From positions 124,001 through 188,000 of the forward strand of contig NZ_RBIM01000007.1 of NCBI RefSeq assembly GCF_003634045.1: a stretch of DNA of 64,000 nucleotides, given 5' to 3'. This document shows positions 36,172 to 44,318 of the stretch, piece by piece. Position 1 is the stretch's first letter. Each line of letters starts with the position of its first letter. Both the position numbers and the translations under genes were made by a program. The notes under the pieces were generated by a model, which ran no database searches, was not told the origin of the DNA, and saw nothing but the letters and a program-made list of their open reading frames with translations. Source of the DNA: Maricaulis maris. GTDB taxonomy: Bacteria > Pseudomonadota > Alphaproteobacteria > Caulobacterales > Maricaulaceae.

Positions 36172-36894
36172 TTACTCCGACCGCAGGATCAGCTGGTTGC
36201 GGCGGATCTCGATGACATCGAAGCGTTCCAGCACAGTCATGCCGAGCAGGGATCGGTCACCACCACGCATCACATGCGCCGATACCCGCTCGAACGTGCG
36301 GCCGGGCAGCGCCAGCGAGCGGATCTCGACGGCCGCGGCCATTGACCGGCCGGCAGCGGTCGAGGTCGGGATGGTGAAGTCGAGCCGGTCAGTGCGAATG
36401 CCGACACGTCGGGCATCGTCCAGCGAGAGGGCGACACCCGTGGCGCCGGTATCGACCAGAAAGGTGACCTCGGTCCCGTTGATCTCGGTATCGATGTAGA
36501 AATGCCCGTCGAACTGACGCTCCAGCACGATGGCACCGTCGCGCAGCTGCACGCCGCCCTGGCTGCGACGGGCACTGCCGGCGTCGACCGGTGCGGCGCC
36601 CCACAGGTCCTCGTATTGCCAGTCCGAATAGTCACGATCGAGAATGGCGACGCTGCATGCCGCGACGCTGATTGACACCCAGGCGATGAGATTGCGGTGA
36701 CGGGTGCGGTCCGCAGCGAGGGCAGAGCCGAGCAGGGCAAGGCCCAAAAGCGTCAGGACGACCGCCATGAAGACGCTTCGGAGCAGTGGCTCGACTTCGG
36801 TCCACAAGGGCCAGCTGAGCACACGCAGGACGACCAGCGCGATGGCAAGGACCAGCGCGGGCAGGGCGAAGCGGACGATCAGCTGACGCATCAT
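36172..36894 (-). CDS. Membrane-anchored retropepsin-like aspartic protease
   Basis: This 240-residue protein has two N-terminal membrane segments (about 7-25 and 35-60), then a third short hydrophobic stretch, then a single retropepsin-type domain. The active-site motif is TFLVDTGATGVALS, with the hydrophobic flap region and SLLGMTVLERFDVIEI at the end, as in the TIGR02281 clan AA family. Single-domain proteases of this kind act as homodimers, here facing the periplasm. It overlaps or abuts the DUF1289 gene upstream on the same strand. Confidence 0.9.
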   Translation of the reverse strand: MMRQLIVRFALPALVLAIALVVLRVLSWPLWTEVEPLLRSVFMAVVLTLLGLALLGSALAADRTRHRNLIAWVSISVAACSVAILDRDYSDWQYEDLWGAAPVDAGSARRSQGGVQLRDGAIVLERQFDGHFYIDTEINGTEVTFLVDTGATGVALSLDDARRVGIRTDRLDFTIPTSTAAGRSMAAAVEIRSLALPGRTFERVSAHVMRGGDRSLLGMTVLERFDVIEIRRNQLILRSE

Positions 36895-36895
36895 C

Positions 36896-37111
36896 TCAAT
36901 CCCGTGCAGTCTTGCGCGCTGCGGCATAGGCCGCCTCACGCTGCGGCAAAGCCGCCATCACCGCCTCGCGTTCATCATCGCTGTAACGCGTCCAGCGACC
37001 CAGCTCCTCCAGGGTCCGGAAACAGCCGACACATAATTGTGCTTTGGGATCAACGAAGCAGACCTGAACACAGGGCGTCTTGATCGGGGTCGGGACGGGC
37101 ATTTGTGTCAT
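36896..37111 (-). CDS. DUF1289 small cysteine protein
   Basis: This 71-residue DUF1289 protein has four conserved cysteines, Cys14-x3-Cys18 and Cys27-x2-Cys30 (TPCVQVCFVDPKAQLCVGC), suggesting a metal or iron-sulfur site, followed by R-TLEELGRWTRYSDDE. Function is unknown. ATG 37111 or 37102 could be the start. It ends one base before the protease start, so the two form an operon. A much longer in-frame extension toward 37966 runs antisense to the nucleoside transporter and is rejected. Confidence 0.88.
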   Translation of the reverse strand: MTQMPVPTPIKTPCVQVCFVDPKAQLCVGCFRTLEELGRWTRYSDDEREAVMAALPQREAAYAAARKTARD

Positions 37112-37207
37112 GCGCTGCAGCATTCCGCCTGTGACCGGTTGAGGCAAGAGCTTGCCGCCGCAGGGGTGGGCAGAATATGGTCCCGTTTTGACCGGCCGGG
37201 GACATTC

Positions 37208-38485
37208 ATGGACGATCTTCTCCTGCAGGGACGCAGCTTTGCGGGCCTGTTTCTTCTTGCAGGCATTGCCTGGCTCCTGGGACCGCGCAAACGCTTTCCT
37301 GTCATCTTGCTCGTCGGGGCCATCGGCCTGCAGCTGGTCATCGCGACCCTGCTCTACACGGTCGCGCCCTTCCGCGCCTTCCTGCAATCGCTGACCGGTG
37401 TCGTCGCCGTGCTGCAGGAGGTGACCAATGAGGGGGCGCAATTCGTCTTTGGCTATCTCGCTGGCGCCGAAGCCCCGTGGGTGACCGATCCGGCCGGCGG
37501 CTCCGGCTTCCTCTTTGCCTTCCAGGCCCTGCCCATGGTCATCGTGCTCTCGGCCCTGTCGGCGCTGTTGTGGCGGTGGCGTATTCTTGAAGTCCTGGTG
37601 CGGGCATTTGCCTTCGCTTTTCAGCGTCTGCTCAACCTGTCCGGCTCGGCCAGCCTCGGCGCCGCCGCCAACATCTTCCTGGGCATGACGGAAAGCCCGG
37701 TCCTCATCCGGCCGCGCCTGCCTGATATGAGCCGCTCCGACCTCTTTTTGATCATGACGGTCGGCTTTTCCACCGTCGCCGGCTCGGTGATGGCGCTCTA
37801 TGTCTCCCAGCTTTCCGGCATCATTGACGGCGCGGCCGGCCATATCTTCACCGCCTCGCTGATCTCGGTGCCTGCTGCGGTTCTGCTGTCGCGCCTGATG
37901 ATGCCGGCCGAAGCCATGACGCCCGAGGCCGAGGCCAAGGAAAAAGTGCCGACCCAGATCTATCACTCCTCGATGGATGCGCTGACAACCGGCGTGTCGG
38001 ACGGGATGCGGCTCTATTTCAACATCATCTTCATGCTGCTGGTCTTCACCGCTCTGGTCGCCCTGCTCAACGTCATGCTGGGGCTCTTCCCGGACGTGTT
38101 CGGCGCCGCCCTGTCGGTCGACCGCATACTGGGCTGGCTGTTCGCGCCCATCGTCTGGCTGGCCGGCGTGCCGTGGTCGGAAGCAACCCAGGCTGGCTCC
38201 CTGATGGGTCTCAAGACGGCCCTGAACGAAGTCTATGCCTATGACCGCCTGGCCCAGATCGGCGGCGAGCTTTCCCCGCGCACCGGTCTGATCATGACCT
38301 ATGCCCTGTGCGGCTTCGCCAATTTCTCCAGCGTCGGCATCCTGACCGGCGGCCTGGTCGCGATTGCCCCCTCACGCCGTGAGGACATCCTCCAGCTGGC
38401 CCCGAAAGCGTTGATATCGGGCACGCTGGCGACGCTGATGACCGGGGCCGCGATTGGTGTGCTGCCGCAGGGATTGTTCGGGTAG
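37208..38485 (+). CDS. Concentrative nucleoside transporter (NupC/CNT family)
   Basis: This 425-residue transporter imports nucleosides with protons or sodium. It has about ten hydrophobic segments, and both CNT signatures: GMTESPVLIRPRLPDMSRSD, where ESP aligns with the substrate-binding EAP/ESP of NupC, and YALCGFANFSSVGI near the C-terminus. LKTALNEVYAYD matches the second half-repeat. Length is normal for the family. It is transcribed alone, followed by repeats D and C. Confidence 0.93.
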   Translation: MDDLLLQGRSFAGLFLLAGIAWLLGPRKRFPVILLVGAIGLQLVIATLLYTVAPFRAFLQSLTGVVAVLQEVTNEGAQFVFGYLAGAEAPWVTDPAGGSGFLFAFQALPMVIVLSALSALLWRWRILEVLVRAFAFAFQRLLNLSGSASLGAAANIFLGMTESPVLIRPRLPDMSRSDLFLIMTVGFSTVAGSVMALYVSQLSGIIDGAAGHIFTASLISVPAAVLLSRLMMPAEAMTPEAEAKEKVPTQIYHSSMDALTTGVSDGMRLYFNIIFMLLVFTALVALLNVMLGLFPDVFGAALSVDRILGWLFAPIVWLAGVPWSEATQAGSLMGLKTALNEVYAYDRLAQIGGELSPRTGLIMTYALCGFANFSSVGILTGGLVAIAPSRREDILQLAPKALISGTLATLMTGAAIGVLPQGLFG

Positions 38486-38497
38486 TCGGAAACCCAT

Positions 38498-38639
38498 TTG
38501 TCGTCCCTGCCACCCGCCTATGCGGGCGCAGGTTCCCGCCCGGCGAAGGCCGGGCGAAAGTCAGGGACCTGGCTGGTTGCAACCACATAGATCCCTGTCC
38601 TGCGTCCGGCCTACGCCGGACATCCGACAGGGATGACAA
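38498..38639. repeat. Palindromic repeat family D, copy 1
   Basis: Inverted termini TTGTCGTCCCTG and CAGGGATGACAA bound an element with several nested hairpins (cccgcccggcgaaggccgggcg and gtccggcctacgccggac). The segment CCCGGCGAAGGCCGGGCG plus AAGTCAGGGACCT recurs at 43031-43086. It fills the first part of the gap 38486-38983. Confidence 0.75.
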
Positions 38640-38662
38640 TCGAAGACCGCACCGAACACAGA

Positions 38663-38786
38663 CTCATTTTTCCCGACCGCAGCCCCGCAAAAGCGGGGCG
38701 GAGAGCCGGGACCAACCAATCTGTCCTGCAAGCGATGAGTCTCCCGTCGGTCCCGGATGGCGCTGCGCGCCTCCGGGAAAAATGAG
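38663..38786. repeat. Palindromic repeat family C, copy 1
   Basis: It has perfect 13-bp inverted ends, CTCATTTTTCCCG and CGGGAAAAATGAG. The interior includes GCAAGCGATGAGTCTC then CGTCGGTCCCGGAT, also present at 60373-60474. The remainder of this gap, 38787-38983, shows no further repeat or gene, only the upstream region of a lipoprotein gene. Confidence 0.8.
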
Positions 38787-38983
38787 TTGGGATTGGCGCG
38801 GAAGCGGCATGCGCCAGGCCGTCGGTACTGCACCGTGATGGCCGGCTAACTGCAGAGTGGTCGCCAGAGGCGGCCGGTCCGTGAGGCGCGCGAGGGAAAC
38901 AAAGGTTCAATTTTGGGTTGTCTATTGCTGCGGTTTGCAACAAGCTTGCATTCATTCCCTGATCTGGTGGAAAGGGCTGCGCC

Positions 38984-39577
38984 GTGCGAAATCTTGTGGC
39001 ACCGACCTTGATCGCCGCCGGCCTTGCCGCGTGCGCGAGCTCTCCCGACGTCGAACAAGACATGATGACGCTTGATTGGGCGCGGACAGTAATCGTCTGC
39101 GATGGCCCGGCCATTGATCCGCAGTCGCCGGGTCGGTTCTCCATGCGGACATCTGTTCCCGCGAATTTGCGCGGGCAAATGGAGCTTCCACTCGGCCGTG
39201 CAGGCCGCTTGGCGCTGCAGCGTCAGGTGGAAGCAACAGAAAACGTTGACGTCGGCGAGGTGGAGCTTCACCTGAGCCGGTATGATGACGATGGTGACGC
39301 AGTTTTTGAGGTCAGCCTCTCCGCCACCACGCCAGGAGGTCGTAAAAGCTGGCTGATGCGTTTTGACGCCCTGTCTATGAACACAGACGAGGCGTATGCG
39401 GAGCGGAGCATGACGGCCTTGGATGCACCCTATGTGCTGTCCACCGAAGGGGTTCTCACCCGTCCGGACAATGGTCTGGCACACGAGTGGCCAGATGCGG
39501 AGGAGATGTTGGTTTCATTCGGAGAAATCTGCGCGACGCTGTCCCGGAGCCAGGCGGGGTCAGTGGATGCTTCCTAG
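38984..39577 (+). CDS. Putative lipoprotein of unknown function
   Basis: This 197-residue protein starts with GTG and has a lipoprotein signal: LVAPTLIAAGLAAC with lipidation Cys17, followed by Ala and Ser residues. The mature part is soluble and acidic, without a recognised domain. GGAAAGG precedes the start by about nine bases. Base composition is lower in GC than its neighbours, and it sits between palindromic repeats and a gene on the other strand, so it may be a recent arrival. Confidence 0.7.
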   Translation: MRNLVAPTLIAAGLAACASSPDVEQDMMTLDWARTVIVCDGPAIDPQSPGRFSMRTSVPANLRGQMELPLGRAGRLALQRQVEATENVDVGEVELHLSRYDDDGDAVFEVSLSATTPGGRKSWLMRFDALSMNTDEAYAERSMTALDAPYVLSTEGVLTRPDNGLAHEWPDAEEMLVSFGEICATLSRSQAGSVDAS

Positions 39578-39582
39578 CTGAT

Positions 39583-40305
39583 CTAATCCCCCCGCGCCGG
39601 CCACAGCCGGCTTCTCAGCCACCCCGCTGTCGAATTCCCCGCCAGGGACTGCCGGTAGGCCGTGTCCATGAATCGGTCGAGGCCTTCCGCGTCGGCGAAC
39701 AGGTCGGAGCGGGTTTTCATCGGGGCGTCGGGGTCGATGCGTTTGATGACCTTTGCCGGATTGCCGGCGACGATGGTCCAGGGTTCGACATCCTTGGTCA
39801 CCACCGAGCGGGCACCGACGACAGAATGATCGCCAATGGTGACGCCCTTGCCGACAAAGGCGCCATCGCCGATCCAGACATTCTTGCCCAGCCTGACCGG
39901 TCTGAATTCCGGCTGCGGGTCGACGCGGTCATGGATGGAATGCCAGTCGCAATCGGTGATGGTGACCTTGTTGGCGATCAGGCAGGCATCGCCGATCTCG
40001 ATCTCGCCGGCGGCGAGGATACGCGTACCCGGTGCCAGGAAGACATGATCGCCCAGGCTGATCCGTCCGGCCTGGGTCTGCGGGGCCCAGACCGTGAGGC
40101 GGACCTGGTCGGCCTTGTTGGCGATGACGTGGAGATAATCGCCGACGGTGATATTGGGGCCGAAGACTTCCAGCGCCCAGGGCTGGACGATCTTCGGTTC
40201 CCTGCCGACTTCAGCAAAGTGCGGCCAGACGTAATGGCGTGCCCAGGCGTTCTCGAAACGCTCCCAGGCCTGGTGCATCCAATAGGGGCGATGGTCGCGG
40301 CGCAT
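39583..40305 (-). CDS. Hexapeptide-repeat (LbH) acyltransferase
   Basis: This 240-residue left-handed beta-helix acyltransferase has hexapeptide repeats from ITVGDYLHV through LGKNVWIGDGAFVGKGVTI to GARSVVTKDVEPWTIVAGNPA, the typical WcaF/maltose acetyltransferase ending. It probably transfers an acetyl group to a sugar or glycan. I placed the start at MRRDHRPYW; the frame is open 93 bases further upstream into the next gene's leader, which has no similarity. It converges with the lipoprotein gene. Confidence 0.85.
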   Translation of the reverse strand: MRRDHRPYWMHQAWERFENAWARHYVWPHFAEVGREPKIVQPWALEVFGPNITVGDYLHVIANKADQVRLTVWAPQTQAGRISLGDHVFLAPGTRILAAGEIEIGDACLIANKVTITDCDWHSIHDRVDPQPEFRPVRLGKNVWIGDGAFVGKGVTIGDHSVVGARSVVTKDVEPWTIVAGNPAKVIKRIDPDAPMKTRSDLFADAEGLDRFMDTAYRQSLAGNSTAGWLRSRLWPARGD

Positions 40306-40457
40306 GGCGGTGTCCCGGTTGGGTGGGTCGGAGGCGGGCTGGCATTGCGGCTTGCCGCGCGCGCCCGCGAAGGCAAGTGTTTCACCGACATGAGACAATA
40401 AGGGACCGGCCCTGTCTTGCCTGCGATGCAGGTCGGGCGCCAGGCCGGAGCGTTGCG

Positions 40458-40895
40458 GTGGCTTACAAGGTTGAATTGGATGCGGCGGCGGTCACCGCCT
40501 ATCTCGACGCGGTCTTCCCGCAATGGAACCAGGGCGGGATCCGGTTCGGCATTGATGTCATCGAGCCGGGACGGGCGCGGGTGTCGGCCGAGGCCCGGGC
40601 CGAGCATTTGCGGCCGGGCGGAACCGTGTCGGGGCCGACCCTCTTCACCCTCGCCGATTTTGCCGCCTACGCCGTCATTCTCGGCCATGTCGGCAAGCAG
40701 GCGCTGGCGGTGACGACCAATCTCAATATCAACTTCCTGCGCAAGGCACCGCCGGGTCCGGTGGTGGGCGAGTGTCGCCTGCTCAAACTGGGTTCGCGAC
40801 TGGCGGTGACCGAATGTGATATCAAGGTCGACGGCACAGACGACTTGATCGCACATGCCAGTGCGACCTATTCCCTGCCGCCCAAGACCAGCTGA
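40458..40895 (+). CDS. PaaI-type hotdog thioesterase
   Basis: This 145-residue hotdog-fold thioesterase likely hydrolyses an acyl-CoA. It has the family pattern LRPGGTVSGPTLFTLADFAAYAV and TTNLNINFLRKAPPG, and the strand TECDIKV. The start is GTG, eight bases after GGAG; the longer in-frame extension overlaps the divergent gene and is rejected. Two small genes follow in the same direction. Confidence 0.88.
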   Translation: MAYKVELDAAAVTAYLDAVFPQWNQGGIRFGIDVIEPGRARVSAEARAEHLRPGGTVSGPTLFTLADFAAYAVILGHVGKQALAVTTNLNINFLRKAPPGPVVGECRLLKLGSRLAVTECDIKVDGTDDLIAHASATYSLPPKTS

Positions 40896-40907
40896 GGCCG
40901 ACCCCGC

Positions 40908-41180
40908 ATGACCGAAACGCCTGAAACCGAATTGACCGGCCCCGATCCGATCGAGGATATCATCCTGGCACTGGTCGCAGCAGCGCCGGAAAATCGCTCG
41001 ATCTCGCCCGCCGATGTCGCCAAGGCGGTCGATCCGGAGCGTTTCAATCGCAAATTCGGCCATGTCCGCCAGGCCGCCATTCGTCTGGCCAAGGCTGGCA
41101 AGGTGACGATCCTGCGCAAGGGCAAGCCGGTCGAGGATCCGGAAACTTTCAAGGGTGTCTGGCGGATTGGCCGCGCCTGA
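40908..41180 (+). CDS. DUF3253 winged-helix-like protein
   Basis: This 90-residue DUF3253 protein has IEDIILALVAAAPENRSISPADVAKAV at its core (written here as DPIEDIILAL and SISPADVAKAV) and FGHVRQAAIRLAKAGKVTILRKG, a short winged-helix-like layout. DNA binding is plausible but unproven. The gene overlaps the next one by 26 bases and lies 12 bases after the thioesterase gene. Confidence 0.85.
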   Translation: MTETPETELTGPDPIEDIILALVAAAPENRSISPADVAKAVDPERFNRKFGHVRQAAIRLAKAGKVTILRKGKPVEDPETFKGVWRIGRA

Positions 41181-41757
41181 TTTCGACACGCTGCTGGCGG
41201 ATATCCGCGCCTGTCGGGTCTGCGCCGATGCCATGCCGCACGAACCACGTCCGGTCATCCAGGCCCATCCGGACGCCCGCATCATGCTGGTCGGGCAAGC
41301 GCCGGGCACGCGTGTGCATGCGTCCGGAAAACCCTTCACCGACCCCTCCGGCGACCGTCTTCGTGACTGGCTGCAGATGGACGAGACGACCTTCTACGAC
41401 CCGACAAAACTCGCCATCATACCGATGGGCTTTTGCTTCCCCGGTCTTGACGCCAAGGGCGGTGACCTGCCGCCGCGCCGCGAATGCGCGCCGCTGTGGC
41501 AAAAGCGGGTGCGCGAGCAACTCCCCAATATCGGGCTGACGCTGCTTGTGGGGCAGTACGCCCAGCGCTTCTGGCTGGGTTCGCAGGCGCACAAGACGCT
41601 GACCGAAACTGTGCGTCATGCCGCCGATTATGCGCCCGAATTCCTGCCGCTTCCGCACCCGTCTTGGCGAAATAGTGCCTGGTTGCGCAAAAACCCCTGG
41701 TTTGGAGAAATAATTCTCCCGATGCTGCGATGCCGCATAAAAGATTTGTTACCGTGA
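41155..41757 (+). CDS. Uracil-DNA glycosylase superfamily protein (4-Cys type)
   Basis: This 200-residue protein of the UDG superfamily has motif 1 VGQAPGTRVHASGKPF and motif 2 LPLPHPSWRN. Four cysteines are placed as in iron-sulfur family 4/5 enzymes: Cys20-x2-Cys23 and CFPGLDAKGGDLPPRREC. It should remove damaged bases such as uracil, although many members of this subgroup are uncharacterised. The start is GTG overlapping DUF3253; TTG 41167 is an alternative. Confidence 0.87.
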   Translation: MSGGLAAPDFDTLLADIRACRVCADAMPHEPRPVIQAHPDARIMLVGQAPGTRVHASGKPFTDPSGDRLRDWLQMDETTFYDPTKLAIIPMGFCFPGLDAKGGDLPPRRECAPLWQKRVREQLPNIGLTLLVGQYAQRFWLGSQAHKTLTETVRHAADYAPEFLPLPHPSWRNSAWLRKNPWFGEIILPMLRCRIKDLLP

Positions 41758-41825
41758 CCACGTTTCGGGGTGTTTTCGAGCGCTTGTATCATGCCGTCTG
41801 AAAGGGTATTCCGGCGCCCGAAATC

Positions 41826-41838
41826 GTGACCCCGTCAC
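41826..41838. promoter_or_regulatory. Inverted repeat GTGAC-CCC-GTCAC, possible operator
   Basis: A perfect 5-3-5 inverted repeat lies 39 bases before the start of the leucine-dehydrogenase-like gene. Spacing suits a dimeric regulator. It could arise by chance, and no regulator is identified. Confidence 0.25.
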
Positions 41839-41876
41839 AGGTGGTCGCTACAGCTGAATAAAAGGGTTTGCTGCTT

Positions 41877-42950
41877 ATGAGCGTTCTCGAGCATCCGTCT
41901 TTCGACAATCACGAGAAAATTCTCTTCGCGACCGACGAAGTGACCGGGCTGAAAGCCGTCATCGGTGTCCATTCCACGGTCAGCGGTCCGGCCTGCGGTG
42001 GTTGCCGCATGTGGTCCTATCCCAGCTCCGACGCCGCCCTCCAGGACGTGCTGCGCCTGTCCCAGGGCATGAGCTACAAGAATATCATGGCCGATCTGCC
42101 GATCGGTGGTGGCAAATCCGTGATCATGAAGCCGGAAGGCTCGTTTGACCGCCGCGCCCTGTTCGAAGCCTTTGGTCGCGCCGTGGAAAGCCTCAACGGC
42201 CAGTACATCACGGCCGAGGATGTTGGTGTTTCACCCGACGACATGATGGCGGTTCGCGCCTCGACGGCGCATGTTGTTGGCCTGCCGGAAGGCAAGGCCG
42301 CCTCGGGTGACCCGTCGCCGGTGACCGCTGAGGGCGTGTTCCGCGGCATGAAGGTCTGCATCGAGCGCGGACTGGGCAAGTCCGACCTCTCCGGCGTCAA
42401 GGTCGCCATCCAGGGCGCTTCGGGCCATGTCGGTACCTATCTCGCCGGTCATCTCGCCAAGGCGGGTGCCGAGCTCTTCATCACCGATATCAACCAGGAC
42501 GGTCTTGAGCGTTTGAAGGCGGAATACGGGGCCACGATTGTCGGTCTCGAAGAGATCTACGACCAGGATGTCGACGTTTTCGCCCCGTGTGCGCTGGGCG
42601 CGATCATCAATCCGGACACGATCGACCGCATCAAGGCGAAGATCATCGCCGGCGCTGCCAACAATCAGCTCGCCACACGCGAGATGGGCGCCGAACTGCT
42701 CAAGCGCGGCATGATCTACGCACCGGATTATGTCCTCAATGCCGGTGGCATCATCAATGTGATGGGCGAAATTGCCGGTGACTTCAATCCGGAATGGGTC
42801 AAGGGCAAGCTGATCGGTCTGGAAAAGACCCTCGGCGAAATCCTCGACCAGTCGGACCGCGAAGGCCGCCCCTCCAACCTCATCGCCGACGAAATCGCCC
42901 GTCAGCGCATCGAGGAAAAGCGCGCCGCCAAGCTGGGTAAAGCCGCTTAA
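41877..42950 (+). CDS. Glu/Leu/Phe/Val dehydrogenase, leucine-dehydrogenase type
   Basis: This 357-residue NAD-dependent amino acid dehydrogenase deaminates branched-chain amino acids reversibly. The catalytic region has GGCRMWSYPS and LPIGGGKSVIMKP with the substrate Lys, and the Rossmann domain has VKVAIQGASGHVGTYLAGHL then ELFITDINQDGLERL. The NAD loop reads GASGHVG instead of the usual GxGxVG. The start at MSVLEHPSF is preferred over an in-frame TTG nine bases upstream. A terminator follows 27 bases after the stop. Confidence 0.9.
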   Translation: MSVLEHPSFDNHEKILFATDEVTGLKAVIGVHSTVSGPACGGCRMWSYPSSDAALQDVLRLSQGMSYKNIMADLPIGGGKSVIMKPEGSFDRRALFEAFGRAVESLNGQYITAEDVGVSPDDMMAVRASTAHVVGLPEGKAASGDPSPVTAEGVFRGMKVCIERGLGKSDLSGVKVAIQGASGHVGTYLAGHLAKAGAELFITDINQDGLERLKAEYGATIVGLEEIYDQDVDVFAPCALGAIINPDTIDRIKAKIIAGAANNQLATREMGAELLKRGMIYAPDYVLNAGGIINVMGEIAGDFNPEWVKGKLIGLEKTLGEILDQSDREGRPSNLIADEIARQRIEEKRAAKLGKAA

Positions 42951-42976
42951 GTCACACCGTATGACGCTTGCACTGA

Positions 42977-43006
42977 AACGCCCCTGCCGGAAGGTGGGGG
43001 CGTTTT
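42977..43006 (+). terminator. Rho-independent terminator
   Basis: Stem AACGCCCC/GGGGCGTT with loop tgccggaaggtg, ending in TTTT, lies just after the dehydrogenase gene. Confidence 0.8.
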
Positions 43007-43030
43007 GCTGTGTGGGAGTATACGCCCCCT

Positions 43031-43086
43031 TTGTCATCCCTGATTGATGCCCGGCGAAGGCCGGGCGCAAGTCAGGGACCTATGTG
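43031..43086. repeat. Palindromic repeat family D, partial copy 2
   Basis: It begins TTGTCATCCCTG and contains CCCGGCGAAGGCCGGGCG followed by AAGTCAGGGACCTATGTGG. It matches half of the element at 38498-38639 and has the GTC..CAGGGA inversion. It directly precedes repeat A copy 3; together they fill the gap 42951-43258, where no gene is seen. Confidence 0.7.
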
Positions 43087-43114
43087 GTGCTAAATCGCGC
43101 CTTGCGCGGATTGA

Positions 43115-43247
43115 TTCATAGATCACTTGTCAGCCAGCGGGCCGTATCCGCTTCTTGAGGTCAAGGGCGCCGCAGGCGCCGCTCCGCGGGCATGCCCCTT
43201 GAGCTCAAGAAGCGGATACGGCGTTCTCTCGGCAAGTGATGTATGGA
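43115..43247. repeat. Palindromic repeat family A, copy 3 (ends inverted, loop not)
   Basis: The ends are those of copies 1 and 2 in reverse orientation (TCACTTGTCAGCCAGC on the left, CTCTCGGCAAGTGATG on the right). The loop GGCGCCGCAGGCGCCGCTCCGCGG, however, is in the same orientation as in copy 2. The arms are GTATCCGCTTCTTGAG and CTCAAGAAGCGGATAC, differing from copy 2 at four positions per arm, all compensated. Confidence 0.85.
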
Positions 43248-43258
43248 CAGGTCTGCGC

Positions 43259-44296
43259 CTACGCGCTCGTCGCCACAACCCGCACATAAGCCGGATCCAG
43301 CTCGACATTCACCCGATCGCCTTCGCGGATCGGAGAGGGGGCTGGTGTCTGTGCGGTCCATTCGCCGGCATCGCTGGCAAAGCGATGCGTCAGGTGAGGT
43401 CCGGCGGAGCGGCGGCGGGTGATGGTGCAGGCACCTTCGGCGTCGAGGCTCAGCGTGAAGGCGCGGGGGCGGATCAGCACGGCGACGGGCTGGCCGTCTT
43501 CAAAGCCATGGGCATCGACGGGACCAAAGGGTGTTTCAGCCTGACCACTTGTGACGCGTGCCTCAATGATTTCGACATCACCCAGCAGCTTCGCAGCCGT
43601 AGCGCTGACCGGGCTCATCCAGACCTCGTCCGGCGGGCCGGTCTGGATGATGCGGCCGCCATCCATCAAGGCCAGCTCGTCGGCGACGGCCATCGCCTCT
43701 TCAGCGTCATGGGTGACGATCAGGGCGGTGGTGCCGGCCGCGCGCAGCGTGTCGACCGTGCGTTCACGCAACTCGCCGCGCAGGCGCCGGTCGAGGCCGG
43801 AGAAGGGTTCGTCCAGCAGTACGACAGCCGGTTGCGGCGCGAGGGCGCGGGCCAGGGCGACACGTTGCTGTTCGCCGCCCGAAAGCTCGTGCGGATAGGC
43901 CTTGGCCTTGTGGCCGAGCTCGGCGGCCTCCAGCTGGGCCAGGGCTCGCGCCGTCTTGCCCGGTCCTGTCAGGCCGAAGGCGACATTGGCCAGCGCCGTC
44001 ATGTGCGGGAAAAGGGCATAGTCCTGGAACACCATGCCGACCCGGCGCGCCTCTGGCGCGACATGGGTGGCCGCGTCATTCCAGATCGTGTCGCCGAGGC
44101 AGATCGAACCCGCCTCCAGGCGTTCCAGTCCGGCGATGGCGCGCAGAAGGGTGGATTTGCCGCTGCCTGAGGGACCCAGCAGCGCCGTGATGCGTCCGGC
44201 ATGCAGGTCGAGGTCGGCGCCAGCCAAAGCGGCGTGGTCGGCCCGGTAGCGGCGTTCTGCGCCGCGAATGCTCAAAACTGTCGGGGCGTCCGTCAT
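43259..44296 (-). CDS. Ferric iron ABC transporter ATP-binding protein (FbpC-like)
   Basis: This 345-residue ABC ATPase powers import through the inner membrane. Walker A is GPSGSGKST, signature LSGGEQQRVALARALA, Walker B VVLLDEPFSGLD, switch His in LIVTHDAEEA. The C-terminal ~110 residues form a TOBE/MOI-type regulatory domain (DGQPVAVLIRPRAF). I chose MTDAPTVLS; the in-frame ATG seven codons upstream overlaps the permease spacer. It is the last of three genes encoding permease and substrate-binding protein. Confidence 0.92.
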   Translation of the reverse strand: MTDAPTVLSIRGAERRYRADHAALAGADLDLHAGRITALLGPSGSGKSTLLRAIAGLERLEAGSICLGDTIWNDAATHVAPEARRVGMVFQDYALFPHMTALANVAFGLTGPGKTARALAQLEAAELGHKAKAYPHELSGGEQQRVALARALAPQPAVVLLDEPFSGLDRRLRGELRERTVDTLRAAGTTALIVTHDAEEAMAVADELALMDGGRIIQTGPPDEVWMSPVSATAAKLLGDVEIIEARVTSGQAETPFGPVDAHGFEDGQPVAVLIRPRAFTLSLDAEGACTITRRRSAGPHLTHRFASDAGEWTAQTPAPSPIREGDRVNVELDPAYVRVVATSA

Positions 44297-44318
44297 GCAG
44301 TTTCCCTCGGGCGGCACC

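Noticed and set aside
38498-43247. Possible CRISPR array formed by the repeats
   Set aside because: The repeats are long palindromes at distant sites with no regular spacing, no spacers and no cas genes.
43127-44170. Plus-strand frame opposite the ABC ATPase
   Set aside because: The ATPase motifs on the minus strand are complete, and the plus frame begins inside repeat A.
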